Source: JBDNJM01 sp041687755 (GTDB lineage: Bacteria > Planctomycetota > UBA1135 > GCA-002686595). From it: 64,000 nt of DNA. The DNA is taken from the NCBI GenBank assembly GCA_041687755.1, contig JBDNJM010000108.1, forward strand, positions 1 to 64,000, given 5' to 3'. Positions within the stretch are counted from its first letter, which is position 1; every line of letters begins with the position of its first letter. The translations under genes and the position numbers were made by a program. The notes beneath the pieces were generated by a model, which was given only the letters and a program-made list of their open reading frames with translations, searched no databases and was not told where the DNA came from. Shown here piece by piece: positions 46,213 to 55,661 of the stretch.

Positions 46213-48426
46213 TCAGTCCCGCGCGGCCCGGCGCTCCGCCGCGCGGGCGTAGCGCTCCGCCAGCCCGGCATCCGAGGCCACGAGATCGCGCGCCAGCAGC
46301 AGCAGTCCCAAGTCCTCCTCGTCCCCGCTCAGGCCCTCCGCGTTGGCCCCCGCTTGACGCAACCCTGCCAAGTCCCCCATCCCGCGCGCGGCCAGGTCCG
46401 CTTCGGCCAGCTCGAACCCGTCCTGGCAGTCCACAAGGAGCTGCAGCCGCTCCGAGGCCGAGGCCTTCCCGAACAGGTAACACACCGCAGCCGAGCCGGC
46501 TTTCCGCCCCACCCGGCCGCGCAACTGGTGCAGCTGCGCGAGGCCCAGGCGCTCCGCTCCTTCGACCACCATTACCGTCGCCTCGGGGATGTCCAACCCG
46601 ACCTCGACGACTGTCGTGCCCACCAACAGCCGCGACTCGCCGCTGCGGAAGCGCGCCAGGCGCCGCGCCCTTTCCGCGGACTCCAATCGCCCGTGCACGA
46701 CCTCAACTCCGTGCCGCCCAAGCCGCGTCGAGCGCAGCTTCTCCCCCGCCTCGACGACGCCGCGGCCCTGCTCGGACGACTCGATCCGCGGCGCCACCCA
46801 GTACGCGCGCTCGCCGCGCTCCAGCCGCTCGTCCAGGTCGAACACCAGCTCGCGCGCCTGGGCACGACCCAGCCGCCGCGTCACGATCGGCAGCCGCCCG
46901 GGCGGCCGCTCCGCGATCACCGAGACCTCGAGGTCGCCGTACAGCGTCAGCGCGAGCGTGCGCGGGATCGGCGTCGCGGTCATCAACAGCACGTGCACCG
47001 CAGCACCCTTGTCCAGCAGCCGCCGGCGCTGGCTCACCCCGAAGCGATGCTGCTCGTCGATCACGGCCAATCCGAGACTTGAGAACTTCACCTTTGCACC
47101 GAACAAGGCGTGGGTGCCGAACACGACCTGCGCCGCGCCGCTTTCGATCGCCGCCAGCGCCTTGCGCCGCGCCGGGCCTTCCAGCGATCCAGTCAGCAGC
47201 GTGGACTTCACCCCAGCGCGCGCGAACGCCTCGCGCTCGCCGCGGTAGTGCTGTTCCGCGAGAAGTTCGGTCGGCGCCATGATCGCGACCTGGGCGCCCG
47301 CCTCCACGGCGACCCGCGCCGCGATCAGGCCGCAGGCCGTCTTGCCGGAGCCCACGTCCCCCTGCAGCAGCCGGCGCATCGGGCGCCGCGCCGCCAGGTC
47401 CGCACGCAGCTCTGCAAACACGCGCGCCTGGTCCCCGGTCGGCTCGAAGGGCAGCTCGCCGACCGCGCGCTCGAAGAACTCAGAGGTGACCTTCAGCCCT
47501 GGAGCCGAACCGTCGGGACGCTTGCCGCGCCGCTCGGCCAGCCGCGCCTGCAGCTCGATCAGCGGCTCCAGCGCGAGCCGCCGCAGGCCCGCGCCGAACT
47601 GGGCCTCGTCGCCCGGATCGGCCAGCAGCTCGAGGGCCTCCTCCAGCCGCGGCAGCCCCAGCCGCTCGAGGGCCGCCGAGGGCAGCGGCTCGACCAGCTG
47701 TCCGTCCAGCAACTGCCTAGCGAGCCCACACAGTTCGCCGACGCGTGCTCTGGAGATGCCCTCGGCCTGCCGATGCACGGGGATCAGGGTGCCGCTCGGG
47801 GGTAGCGGGTGCTCCGGATCGATCACACGCGGCGACGCGAGAGCCGGACCCTTGGCGTCCACAACGCGCCCGTACAGCTCGACCTCCGCGCCAATCGTGA
47901 ACGCCTCGCGCAGCCAGGGCTGGTTGAAGTACAGCGCGTCCAGCCGCCCGTTCTCGTCATCCTCGAGCGCGACCCGCAGCACGCTCCGCCGCCGGGCGCC
48001 GCGCGACAGGCGCACCGAGCGGACGCGGCCGCGCACGGCGACCTCGACCCCATACAACGCCTCCGCTGCCGCGAGCGTCACGCGCGGCCCGATGCGCTCA
48101 AGGCGCAGCGGGGTCAACAAGGCGAGCTCCCGCAACGTGTGCACGCCGATGCGTGCGAGCGCCTCGGCCCTGGCCGGCCCCACGCCAGGCAGCACGACCG
48201 GCGAGTCCTCGAGGCCTGGCCCGCCCGCCGGCTCCCGCGGCGCGCGCACCGGCCGCTTGCTCCCCTTGGCTCGAGCGGTGTTCGTTCGAGCGGCGGACGC
48301 CCGCTGCTTGGGCGCCTGAACCTGCGCGGCCCCCGCGGCCTCCCGACCGCGCCTTCGCGCGGGCTCGGACCCCTTCCGCTTGCCGGCCTTCGACTCCCCG
48401 GTCGAGCCCTGCGCTCGCCCGGTCAT
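46213..48426 (-). CDS. recG: ATP-dependent DNA helicase RecG
   Basis: 737 residues from the ATG at 48426. A Lys/Arg/Ala-rich extension (1-65) precedes the wedge/OB domain (PVVLPGVGPARAEALARIGV ... VAVRGRVRSVRLS). The helicase has Walker A LLQGDVGSGKTACGLIAARV (about 354), MAPTELLAEQH, the DEQH box VIDEQHRFGVSQR (about 455), TATPIPRTL, TTVVEVGLDIPEATVMVVEG and the HQLRGRVGRK motif. RecG remodels stalled replication forks and Holliday junctions. The start overlaps the stop of the upstream lipoprotein gene by four bases, an unusual partner for recG. Confidence 0.95.
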   Translation of the reverse strand: MTGRAQGSTGESKAGKRKGSEPARRRGREAAGAAQVQAPKQRASAARTNTARAKGSKRPVRAPREPAGGPGLEDSPVVLPGVGPARAEALARIGVHTLRELALLTPLRLERIGPRVTLAAAEALYGVEVAVRGRVRSVRLSRGARRRSVLRVALEDDENGRLDALYFNQPWLREAFTIGAEVELYGRVVDAKGPALASPRVIDPEHPLPPSGTLIPVHRQAEGISRARVGELCGLARQLLDGQLVEPLPSAALERLGLPRLEEALELLADPGDEAQFGAGLRRLALEPLIELQARLAERRGKRPDGSAPGLKVTSEFFERAVGELPFEPTGDQARVFAELRADLAARRPMRRLLQGDVGSGKTACGLIAARVAVEAGAQVAIMAPTELLAEQHYRGEREAFARAGVKSTLLTGSLEGPARRKALAAIESGAAQVVFGTHALFGAKVKFSSLGLAVIDEQHRFGVSQRRRLLDKGAAVHVLLMTATPIPRTLALTLYGDLEVSVIAERPPGRLPIVTRRLGRAQARELVFDLDERLERGERAYWVAPRIESSEQGRGVVEAGEKLRSTRLGRHGVEVVHGRLESAERARRLARFRSGESRLLVGTTVVEVGLDIPEATVMVVEGAERLGLAQLHQLRGRVGRKAGSAAVCYLFGKASASERLQLLVDCQDGFELAEADLAARGMGDLAGLRQAGANAEGLSGDEEDLGLLLLARDLVASDAGLAERYARAAERRAARD

Positions 48427-50921
48427 CGGCCCGAGCGCAGGATGCGTCCGAGCAATTCCGGCTCCGCGTCGAGATCGATCAAGAAGCCTCGCGGATCCGC
48501 CGGTGCCGCAGGCGCGGCCACGCGCCACAGGAACAGCCCGTCGGGCACCGGGCCCCGCCGCCGCTCGAGCGCGGCGGCAACGCCCTCCAGGAACAACCCT
48601 TGAGCGTTGGGGTCCGTCGGTCCCGCCCGGCGCATGCTGAGACGGCTCGCGCCCGCGGTCCGCGCGTGGCCGACCTCTAAGAGCATCAGCGGCAGGTCCT
48701 GCTCCGCGGCGCGCTCCGCCGCCACGCCCAAGACGTTGGCGAATCCACGCATCACGTCGTCGGGCCGCGGCCGCAATTCGGGCTCCCCCGCATCGGTCCA
48801 CATGGGAAAGACCGACAGGCCGTAGGCGTCGAGTTCGCCGACGAAGTCCGCCTCGCCCGCCTCCTCCCAGCTGCTCGGCGCCAGCATCAGTCGGACCGGA
48901 CCCGCGGCGGCCCGCACGCGCGCCACGGTCTCCGACCACTCTTCGATACGCAGCCCGCGGGTGGCCTCGAAGAACCCCTCTTGGCCATCCACTTGCGGAG
49001 CCGCCGTCGAGGAAGTCCGTCCGAGGGAGCCACCGAGAATCAACCAGTCCGCGTCGCCGGAACGGGCGAGCAGCGCCGCGTGTACAAGATGTTCGCGCAG
49101 GTCCCGGAACAGCTGCTGCAGCTCCTCCGCGGAGGTCCATTTCGAGCGCGCGGTGAGGCTGGTTTGCTCGGCGAGGATCAATCGCGGCCAGAGCACGACC
49201 GCCAGGCCACACGACCGGGCCTGGGCGAGGATCAGCGAGAGCTCCTGCAGCGACGGGCTCGAGCGCGGCGCAGACGAGCGTTCGTCCACCAGGAAGGACT
49301 CGCTGCGCGCCCCCAAAGTCACGGGATACGACAGCAGCACGGCGTTCGCGCCTAGCTCGACCAGCTCGTCGAATGGCTGGCCCTCGAGCAGTTGCACGCG
49401 CTCCTCGCGCCGCAGGGGATCGTCCAGGCCCCCCAACCACATGCCGAAGCCGCGCAGCGGGGCATCCTGGGCCTCGCCGCCCCCGTCGGAGCCCGGCGCA
49501 TCCGACACGTCCGTGCCCGGCGCCACCAGCTCGAGGTGCGCCGCGTGCAGACGCTCCTCAAGCGCCAGGTCCGGCTCGAACTCTTCTTCTCCGCGCCACA
49601 GCCGCGCCACGAACTCAGCGCCCCGCTCCTCGATCAGGACGCGCGTTAGCAACGCTTGCTCAGGGCCCCGCACCAGCGGCGAGGACCAGGCGCCCGTGCC
49701 CTCCACGATCTCGGCGGCCGAAAGCGCGAGCGTCGCGCGAACGATCTCCGCGAGGCGCCGGTCCAACAGCTCCGGGGCGAGCCCCAACTCCAGCTCGAGG
49801 CCGCGCCCCAACCAGGGTGTTCGACAGCGCCCTAGCGCCTCCTCAAGCAACACGCGGGCGGTGACCTCGAAGGCCTCCGGCGGCACGGAGTCGTTCGACA
49901 GCAGCACGATGACGCGCGCCGTCGCGGCATCCCGACGGGCCAGCAGGCCCGATTTTCCGTCGAGGAACGCCTCGCTCGCGAACCCGTGCACGACCGTGCG
50001 CGGCAGCTCGAGCAGCGCGCCGCCCGCGGCACCAGCTGCGGTCGCGAACTCGCGCACGGAATCGCGCACCTCCAGCATCGAATCGACCAGCTGCGGCAAG
50101 AGCGGCAGCAGCCCCAGCAGCCGCGGGTCCTTGCGGTACAGGAAGTTCACGCCCTCGTCTTGGTACTCGGCGTACTTCGTGCGCGGACGCTCGAACAGCT
50201 CGGAGCGATCGAACTCGAGCACCAGGTCGTGCGGCGCGCGGCCGCGCACCTCGAAGCGGCGCTCGATCTCCGCCGACCGCAGGATCTCAAGGAACGGTCG
50301 CCAGCCCAACACCAACAGCTCGTCCGACTCCGCGAACGGCGCCGCGTCGTTGATCAGCAGGAACCCGACCGGCAGCCCGGGCCGCTCGGGGTCGGGCAGG
50401 ACGCCTCGCAGGGCGTCGGACGGAGACGTGTACTCATGTCCGGCGAACACGAACCCGCCGCCGTCGAGCAATTCGACGCCCAGCGCCTCCAGTAGCGGCG
50501 CCGCCAGCGCACTCTTCACTTCAGCGATCACGCCGCGCGGGACGCGGGCCCCGTCGTCCGCGGATCCGGCCGGGACGGGTGCCGCGACCTCGAGCCTCGT
50601 CCAGGAGGCCGGCACGCCGGCACCGTCGTCGGACACCGCAGCAATGCTCAGGCGCGCGGCCGCCTCTTGCGCGAAGCCGGTCAGCTCGGGCGTGGACACC
50701 TCCAGCTGGACCCGCCCCCCCCGCAGCAGGCCCCTGCGCAGGCCGAGGTGCGCCTCGGCAGAGAGCTCGCTCGGCGACGGCGCGCAGGACCCCAGGGCCC
50801 CGGACACGAACAGCGCCAGCAGGCCGAGGGCCCTAGGGAGGGCCCAAGAGGTTGCCGCAGTGGGCCGGAGTCTCTGGAGCGGGCGGGGTCGCTCGATGAG
50901 GAAGGGTCGCTGGACTTGCAT
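48423..50921 (-). CDS. Lipoprotein with C-terminal GH113-like domain
   Basis: 832 residues from the ATG at 50921, with lipobox GALGSC. The first 500 residues are not recognised; they contain YTSPSDALRGVLPDPERPGL and a helical part (LLEEALGRCRTPWLG). From about 510 the sequence follows the GH113-type TIM-barrel pattern: GANAVLLSYPVTLGARSES, ILAQARSCGLAVVLWPRLIL, DADWLILGG, MWTDAGEPELRPR, LPLMLLEVGHARTAG and a closing DGLFLWRVAA. The second catalytic Glu (LLEVG) is present, but the first one, normally in a G-x-E motif, is replaced by GGSLGR, so the domain may bind rather than cleave. Coupled to recG. Confidence 0.72.
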   Translation of the reverse strand: MQVQRPFLIERPRPLQRLRPTAATSWALPRALGLLALFVSGALGSCAPSPSELSAEAHLGLRRGLLRGGRVQLEVSTPELTGFAQEAAARLSIAAVSDDGAGVPASWTRLEVAAPVPAGSADDGARVPRGVIAEVKSALAAPLLEALGVELLDGGGFVFAGHEYTSPSDALRGVLPDPERPGLPVGFLLINDAAPFAESDELLVLGWRPFLEILRSAEIERRFEVRGRAPHDLVLEFDRSELFERPRTKYAEYQDEGVNFLYRKDPRLLGLLPLLPQLVDSMLEVRDSVREFATAAGAAGGALLELPRTVVHGFASEAFLDGKSGLLARRDAATARVIVLLSNDSVPPEAFEVTARVLLEEALGRCRTPWLGRGLELELGLAPELLDRRLAEIVRATLALSAAEIVEGTGAWSSPLVRGPEQALLTRVLIEERGAEFVARLWRGEEEFEPDLALEERLHAAHLELVAPGTDVSDAPGSDGGGEAQDAPLRGFGMWLGGLDDPLRREERVQLLEGQPFDELVELGANAVLLSYPVTLGARSESFLVDERSSAPRSSPSLQELSLILAQARSCGLAVVLWPRLILAEQTSLTARSKWTSAEELQQLFRDLREHLVHAALLARSGDADWLILGGSLGRTSSTAAPQVDGQEGFFEATRGLRIEEWSETVARVRAAAGPVRLMLAPSSWEEAGEADFVGELDAYGLSVFPMWTDAGEPELRPRPDDVMRGFANVLGVAAERAAEQDLPLMLLEVGHARTAGASRLSMRRAGPTDPNAQGLFLEGVAAALERRRGPVPDGLFLWRVAAPAAPADPRGFLIDLDAEPELLGRILRSGR

Positions 50922-51177
50922 GGTCGCGGCCCCAAACGAGTCGTGGCAGCCCGCCCAAGCTACCAAGCGAGGGGGGGCCAAACCCAGGCGCCACAGGGCC
51001 GGATTCGCTGATCCCGAGCCCCGGGACGGCCGTCTGCGCTGCCCGCCTAGCGGCATCGCCGGGCCGCCCCGAGGGGTCCACGAGACGGGCGCGGGACCGG
51101 GGGGGTTTCCTAGACAAGGGGGCCTCAGGTCCGCCTCGGAACTGGTCGAAAACCCCTATCCGCCCCCCTGCCCGCCG

Positions 51178-52644
51178 ATGCCCATGCGTTCCCTCCTCTC
51201 CCTGTTCCTGGCCTTGCTCCCGTTCAGCCCCAGCGCCCCCGCCGGCGGGGACGACTACGCCGTCCGCGGCTGGCTGGAGACGGCGCAAGCCGCCTTCAAG
51301 GCCGCGCCCGAGAGCGCGCGCAGCCTGCACGGCGCGGCACTCGCGGAGCAGCTGGGTCGTTCCGGGGACCTCGACGCGGCCCTCGGCGTCGTCGCCCGCC
51401 TGCCGAGCGAGCTGCGCCATGCGGCCTGGGAGAGCGTCGGGGACGCCTTGCTAGAGGAGTCCCGCTTCGACGCGGCCAGCGTGCTCGCCGCGAGTCTGGG
51501 GCAACTCGACCGTCCGCGCAGCGAGGACGCCGCCAAGCTCCTGCGCCTGCGCTACGAGCTGCTCGTGCGCTGCGGCGCGCTCGCGGAAGCGGAGCAGCTG
51601 TTCGCGGCAAGCCAAACGTCGCTCGTGGCCGCCGGTACTCCCTGGACTACCTCCCGGGCCCGCGCCATCGCCCACGCCTCCAGCGAGGCCGCCCACCGTT
51701 CGGGCTCGATCGCCCGCCGCGTCGTCAAGAGCCTGCGCGAGGCCGACTGCAGCGAGGCCGAGCTCGCGCCGATCGAAATCGCGCTGATGCTTCGCGCCCT
51801 CGACGAGGGCGAGTTCGTTGAGGGCGCCAAGCTGCTCGGAGAACTCGGGGAGAGCCGCCGCCTCCAGGACGTAGGCGCCGCCCGCCGCGCCCACGAGCTG
51901 CTGTTCGCGCGCGAACTCGAGCTGGGCCAAATCGAGGCCGCGCTCGCGCGCGCCGCCCAGTTCGCGCTGCAGTACCACGACAACCGGCTGCTCGGCGACG
52001 TCGTCTCCCAGAGCACCGGAGAGCAGGCCGCCAACCTGGCCGAGCGCGCCCTGGAACAGGCCCAGCCCAGCGACAGCAGCGGACTCGACCGACTGCACCT
52101 CTACGCTTCCGCGGCGTTCGCGCGCACCTGGAACGAAGAACGCTCCGAGCAGCTCCTGTCGAGCGTCGTCACGTTCGACACCGAGGCCACCCTCGAGCTG
52201 CTCGAGGCCCTGTGCGCCGTAGATCGCGAAGAGCGCGCCCGCGAGCTCGCGGCCGGCGTGCGCGACCTCGAGATCGCCGTCGACCTGGACAGCGCCCGGC
52301 TGGCGCTGGCAACGGACAACCTCGACCGCTTTGAGCGGCGCATGGACTCGGCCCGCGCCCGCGTCCAGCGCGATCGTCTGTGGCCGCGCCTGCTGCTCGC
52401 CGAGGCGCTCGTCGATCTCGATCAGCGCCACGAAGCCCGCATCGAGATCGACCGGCTGTACGACGCGCTCAGCCTCGACACCGAGGCCCGCCTCGAGCAC
52501 ATTCGCAGGCTCGTGGCCATCGATATGGACAAGCGCGGCGGGTTCGGGCTGCAGCTGGCGCTCAACCGCATCACCGACCCGGCCCTGAAGCTCCAGCTGA
52601 CGCTGGCCGCCGTCGAGGCCCTGCGCTCAGGGCCGCTGCCCTAG
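51178..52644 (+). CDS. Secreted TPR-like helical repeat protein
   Basis: 488 residues (start at 51178; the ATG at 51184 is equally good). Signal peptide (MPMRSLLSLFLALLPFSPSA, cleavage near SAPAGG). The rest is all helical repeats of about 34-40 residues: LAEQLGRSGDLDAALGVVAR, RLRYELLVRCGALAEAEQLF, LFARELELGQIEAALARAAQ, LLLAEALVDLDQRHEARIEI. This suggests a TPR/SEL1-like periplasmic scaffold. The large plus-strand frame upstream (to 48961) is antisense to the lipoprotein gene and was not used. Confidence 0.8.
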   Translation: MPMRSLLSLFLALLPFSPSAPAGGDDYAVRGWLETAQAAFKAAPESARSLHGAALAEQLGRSGDLDAALGVVARLPSELRHAAWESVGDALLEESRFDAASVLAASLGQLDRPRSEDAAKLLRLRYELLVRCGALAEAEQLFAASQTSLVAAGTPWTTSRARAIAHASSEAAHRSGSIARRVVKSLREADCSEAELAPIEIALMLRALDEGEFVEGAKLLGELGESRRLQDVGAARRAHELLFARELELGQIEAALARAAQFALQYHDNRLLGDVVSQSTGEQAANLAERALEQAQPSDSSGLDRLHLYASAAFARTWNEERSEQLLSSVVTFDTEATLELLEALCAVDREERARELAAGVRDLEIAVDLDSARLALATDNLDRFERRMDSARARVQRDRLWPRLLLAEALVDLDQRHEARIEIDRLYDALSLDTEARLEHIRRLVAIDMDKRGGFGLQLALNRITDPALKLQLTLAAVEALRSGPLP

Positions 52645-52684
52645 CCAGGCCAGGGCGCCCCGCCCGCGCTTGCAGCCCAGTCCG

Positions 52685-55420
52685 CTAGTCGCCGCTGGTC
52701 GGCTCCGCCGCCACCAACTCCAGCGCGTACGCGCCGCGCGACTCCCAAACCGCGGCGTCGATCCGCAGCGCTCCGTTCGGCTCGAGCGTGACGCCTAACG
52801 GTTCCAGGGCCGGCAGATCCGCAGCGGCCCGCAGCGGATAGGCGGCGAATTCGATGCGCTCAGGAGTGCTGCCCAGCAGCTCTTCGAGCAGCTCGGGCGC
52901 GAGCTCCACGAACGTTGCCGCGACCAGGGTCTCGCTCTCGCCGGCCGTGCGCGCGATCGCGTACTCCGGCAGCACCGTCAGGCGGGCCCGCCCGGCGCCT
53001 GAACGCTGCACGTGGGCGCCGCCGTCGGTGCTCAGGCCGCCGTTGGACACCGCGGTGCCCCGGCCGTCCACGAACAGGCCCTCCGCGCCGTCGCAGTACT
53101 CGAGCGTCGATCCGCCCTGCCGCACCGCGCCGGCCTCGAGCCCCTCCGCCTGGAGGAAGTGCCCGTAGGGCCCCACCGCGACCTCGCGGCCGTCGGCAAG
53201 CTCGAGCGCGAAGACCTCGGGCGTCAGGTTGACCCACAGGCTCATTTCGCGCCCGTCGGCCAGCCCGTGGCGCACGCGCAGGCGCACCTCGCCGGGCAGC
53301 AGCGTCGCGCCGCGCGCGAGCATCTCCTCCAGCGTGCGCTCCGCGCCCGCTGCGTCGAAGTAGACGACGTCGAGCGTGCTGCGCCCGGCCTGGGCCAGCA
53401 GCCGCGAGGGCTCGGCGATCGAGTGGTAGTCGCGCGCCGCCTCGGAGGCCCGGGTGAGCCCGATCCACCAGAAGAACGGCGCCGTCGCGTGCAGCAGGGA
53501 GGCCGAGTTCAGGTGATCGCGCTCCTCCGGACCGTAGGCCAGCGTGATGCGCCGCTTCGTCGGGAACAGGTAGCGCGGCGGCTGACCGACGCCCATGTGC
53601 AGGAGCTTGGGCGAGACGCTGTGCAGCCCGAAGTGCGGGATCGCCGGCACCGCCAGCCCGAGGCTGCTCTTCGCCTCGGCCTGGGTCGTCATGCCGACGT
53701 AACCGTTGATCACCTCCACCTCGCCGCTCCACAGCAGGTTGCCAAAGCCGAACGAGCCCTCCGTGGTCACCGGACCGCCGTGGATCTCGCGCAGCTCGTC
53801 GAGGATCCCCGCCCGCGTCAGCCACTGGTGACCGAACAGCCCCCAGTCGGGCTCGTCCGCGTCGAAGTCCAGCGGCGGCACGATGGCCGTGATCGAGTCC
53901 GAGAAGGTTCCGGTCGTGTCGAACTGCTCGTGGAAGGCGCCCTCGATGTCCTCGACCAGCGCGGCCGCGAAGGCCGGCTTCAGGTACTGGGCGCCGCCGC
54001 GCCGCGTCGAGAGTCCGCCGGAGCCATCGAGCATCGTTGCGCCCTCGAGCTCCTCGGTGTTGAAGATCCAGTTGTGGTGCAGCCCGAACAGCCAGCCGTA
54101 CTCGGCGGCCCGCGCGGACACCTGGGCCAGGCCCTCGGACCCGCCCCACTCGGCCCGCGGCGGCAGCACGGACGTCGGGTAGCCCTCGTCGTAGCCGTCG
54201 CGCTGCCACTCCCGCATCAGCACGTACACGTCGTGCAGACCCAGAGCGTGCATCTGGCGCAGGGCGAGGTCCGCTTGGTCGAAAGGGAACAGGTGCAGGT
54301 CGAGATAGAACCAACGCGCGGCGTCCTCGCGCAGCGGCGCCGGGTCCCCCGCCATGCTGGGCAAGACGTCGAGCAAGCGATCCGAGTACGTGACCCAGAT
54401 GCGCTCGCGCAACGGGCGCGTCTCGCCCTCGCTGCTCGTTGAGTAGGCGACGCGTTGGCTGTAGGCCTGCTCGCGCTCCGAGCCCACCTTGCCGGCCTCG
54501 AGGATCTCGGCCGGCGAGCCCTGGCTCACGCCCGGGTCCGTCCAAGCGCTCACATAGCGAACGCTGCCGTCCGCCTGACGGAGCACGCCGACATGGCCAA
54601 CATCGAAGAACGGCACCTGCACGATCTCCAGCCCCTCGAAGCCCGAGAGGGCCTTGAGCCCGCCGAGGTAGAGCACCGCATCGGCCACGGGCGGGCCGCT
54701 CAACTCGATCTCGAGCGAGCGCCCGTGCGGCGTGATGCGCAGCTCGACGTCGTCGCTGCCAATCACCTCGAACGCGCCACCGCGGAGGCTGGCGCGCTTG
54801 ACCTGAAACTGTCCTTCGCCCGGCGTGAACCAGCTGTTTGCGAAGGGCGCCACGACGGCGTCGTCCTCCTCGATCTGGATCCAGTTCAGGCGACGGCCCT
54901 CGGCCGGCTCCAGCGTCCAGCGGAATTCGAAGTCGTCCTCGTTCACGTCCACCCGCGCGCCGCCGTTCGCCTTGCCGAGCCGGGCGCGCGCCCCCCCGTC
55001 CGCCGCCGTCGGCCGAGCGCGCTCGGACAGGCCCTCAAGCCGCTGCGTTTCGCTGCGCGATAGTTTGGGGATCGGGCTGGTGGGACCGGAGTAGGCCGGC
55101 GTGCGCCCCGCGCCCGGTCCGCCTGCCCCGCCGCCGCCCCCGCGCTGGGGATCGGCTGCGGGGCGCGTCGACTGCTGCTGCGTCTCGGCCTCGGCCTCGG
55201 CCGCCTGGGCGAACGCCGGCGCCCCCACGGAGACCCCGACCGTTGCCGTGCCCACGCTCGTCGCCTTGCTGCGCGCGGGCGGGCGCGAGCCGTTCGGACC
55301 GCTCGCCGCCGCATCGGGAAGCTGCCCCGCCGGCGCGTACGGCGTCTGGGTGCAGGACGGAGCGCCACCCAGGACGAGCAAGGCAGCGAGAGCGAACAGG
55401 CGTTGGGGAGTGCGCGACAT
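52685..55420 (-). CDS. Lipoprotein glycoside hydrolase, GH129/GH101-like (DUF5696-like)
   Basis: 911 residues from the ATG at 55420, with lipobox GGAPSC. A Pro/Ala/Gly-rich linker is followed by a beta domain (about 155-330), then a TIM-barrel-like core (about 400-760): ALGLHDVYVLMREWQRDGYD, YGWLFGLHHNWIFN, TGTFSDSITAIVPPLDFDAD and VTTEGSFGFGNLLWSG. The Asp in FSDS (near 508) and Glu in TTEG (near 554), 46 residues apart, could be the nucleophile and acid/base by analogy with GH129/GH101 alpha-N-acetylgalactosaminidases. A beta-rich tail ends the protein. Substrate is inference, perhaps a mucin-like or sulphated glycan. Confidence 0.7.
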   Translation of the reverse strand: MSRTPQRLFALAALLVLGGAPSCTQTPYAPAGQLPDAAASGPNGSRPPARSKATSVGTATVGVSVGAPAFAQAAEAEAETQQQSTRPAADPQRGGGGGAGGPGAGRTPAYSGPTSPIPKLSRSETQRLEGLSERARPTAADGGARARLGKANGGARVDVNEDDFEFRWTLEPAEGRRLNWIQIEEDDAVVAPFANSWFTPGEGQFQVKRASLRGGAFEVIGSDDVELRITPHGRSLEIELSGPPVADAVLYLGGLKALSGFEGLEIVQVPFFDVGHVGVLRQADGSVRYVSAWTDPGVSQGSPAEILEAGKVGSEREQAYSQRVAYSTSSEGETRPLRERIWVTYSDRLLDVLPSMAGDPAPLREDAARWFYLDLHLFPFDQADLALRQMHALGLHDVYVLMREWQRDGYDEGYPTSVLPPRAEWGGSEGLAQVSARAAEYGWLFGLHHNWIFNTEELEGATMLDGSGGLSTRRGGAQYLKPAFAAALVEDIEGAFHEQFDTTGTFSDSITAIVPPLDFDADEPDWGLFGHQWLTRAGILDELREIHGGPVTTEGSFGFGNLLWSGEVEVINGYVGMTTQAEAKSSLGLAVPAIPHFGLHSVSPKLLHMGVGQPPRYLFPTKRRITLAYGPEERDHLNSASLLHATAPFFWWIGLTRASEAARDYHSIAEPSRLLAQAGRSTLDVVYFDAAGAERTLEEMLARGATLLPGEVRLRVRHGLADGREMSLWVNLTPEVFALELADGREVAVGPYGHFLQAEGLEAGAVRQGGSTLEYCDGAEGLFVDGRGTAVSNGGLSTDGGAHVQRSGAGRARLTVLPEYAIARTAGESETLVAATFVELAPELLEELLGSTPERIEFAAYPLRAAADLPALEPLGVTLEPNGALRIDAAVWESRGAYALELVAAEPTSGD

Positions 55421-55602
55421 GCTTCCATCCTCACCCCGCCGCACACCGTCGGGCAAGCGCTTCGGAGCACATCCCGAGCAGGTTTCGGGCTGCTGTCCTC
55501 CACCGAGGTCAGGGTTCGCAGGAAGACACCACCTCCCGTCCTCGGCCGAGGACAGGCTCAGGCCCGGCATGGCGCACGTCCGGGCTGCCGCCTGGAACGC
55601 GA

Positions 55603-55638
55603 ACCGCCCCCGCTCCAGCCTGCTGGAACGGGGGCGGT
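55603..55638 (-). terminator. Hairpin after the calcium-loop lipoprotein gene
   Basis: ACCGCCCCCG (55603-55612) and TCCAG pair with CTGGA and CGGGGGCGGT, giving 15 pairs with one C/A mismatch and a four-base loop. It lies 24 bases beyond the stop at 55662 and before the next minus-strand gene, as expected for a terminator. Confidence 0.7.
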
Positions 55639-55661
55639 CGCGGTCGAAGGCCTCGTCAGGC

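Noticed and set aside
48961..51177. Long plus-strand frame continuing into the TPR-like gene
   Set aside because: It runs antisense to the lipoprotein gene that is coupled to recG, is Ser/Arg/Pro-rich, and lacks any domain. Only the part from 51178 with a signal peptide is protein-like.
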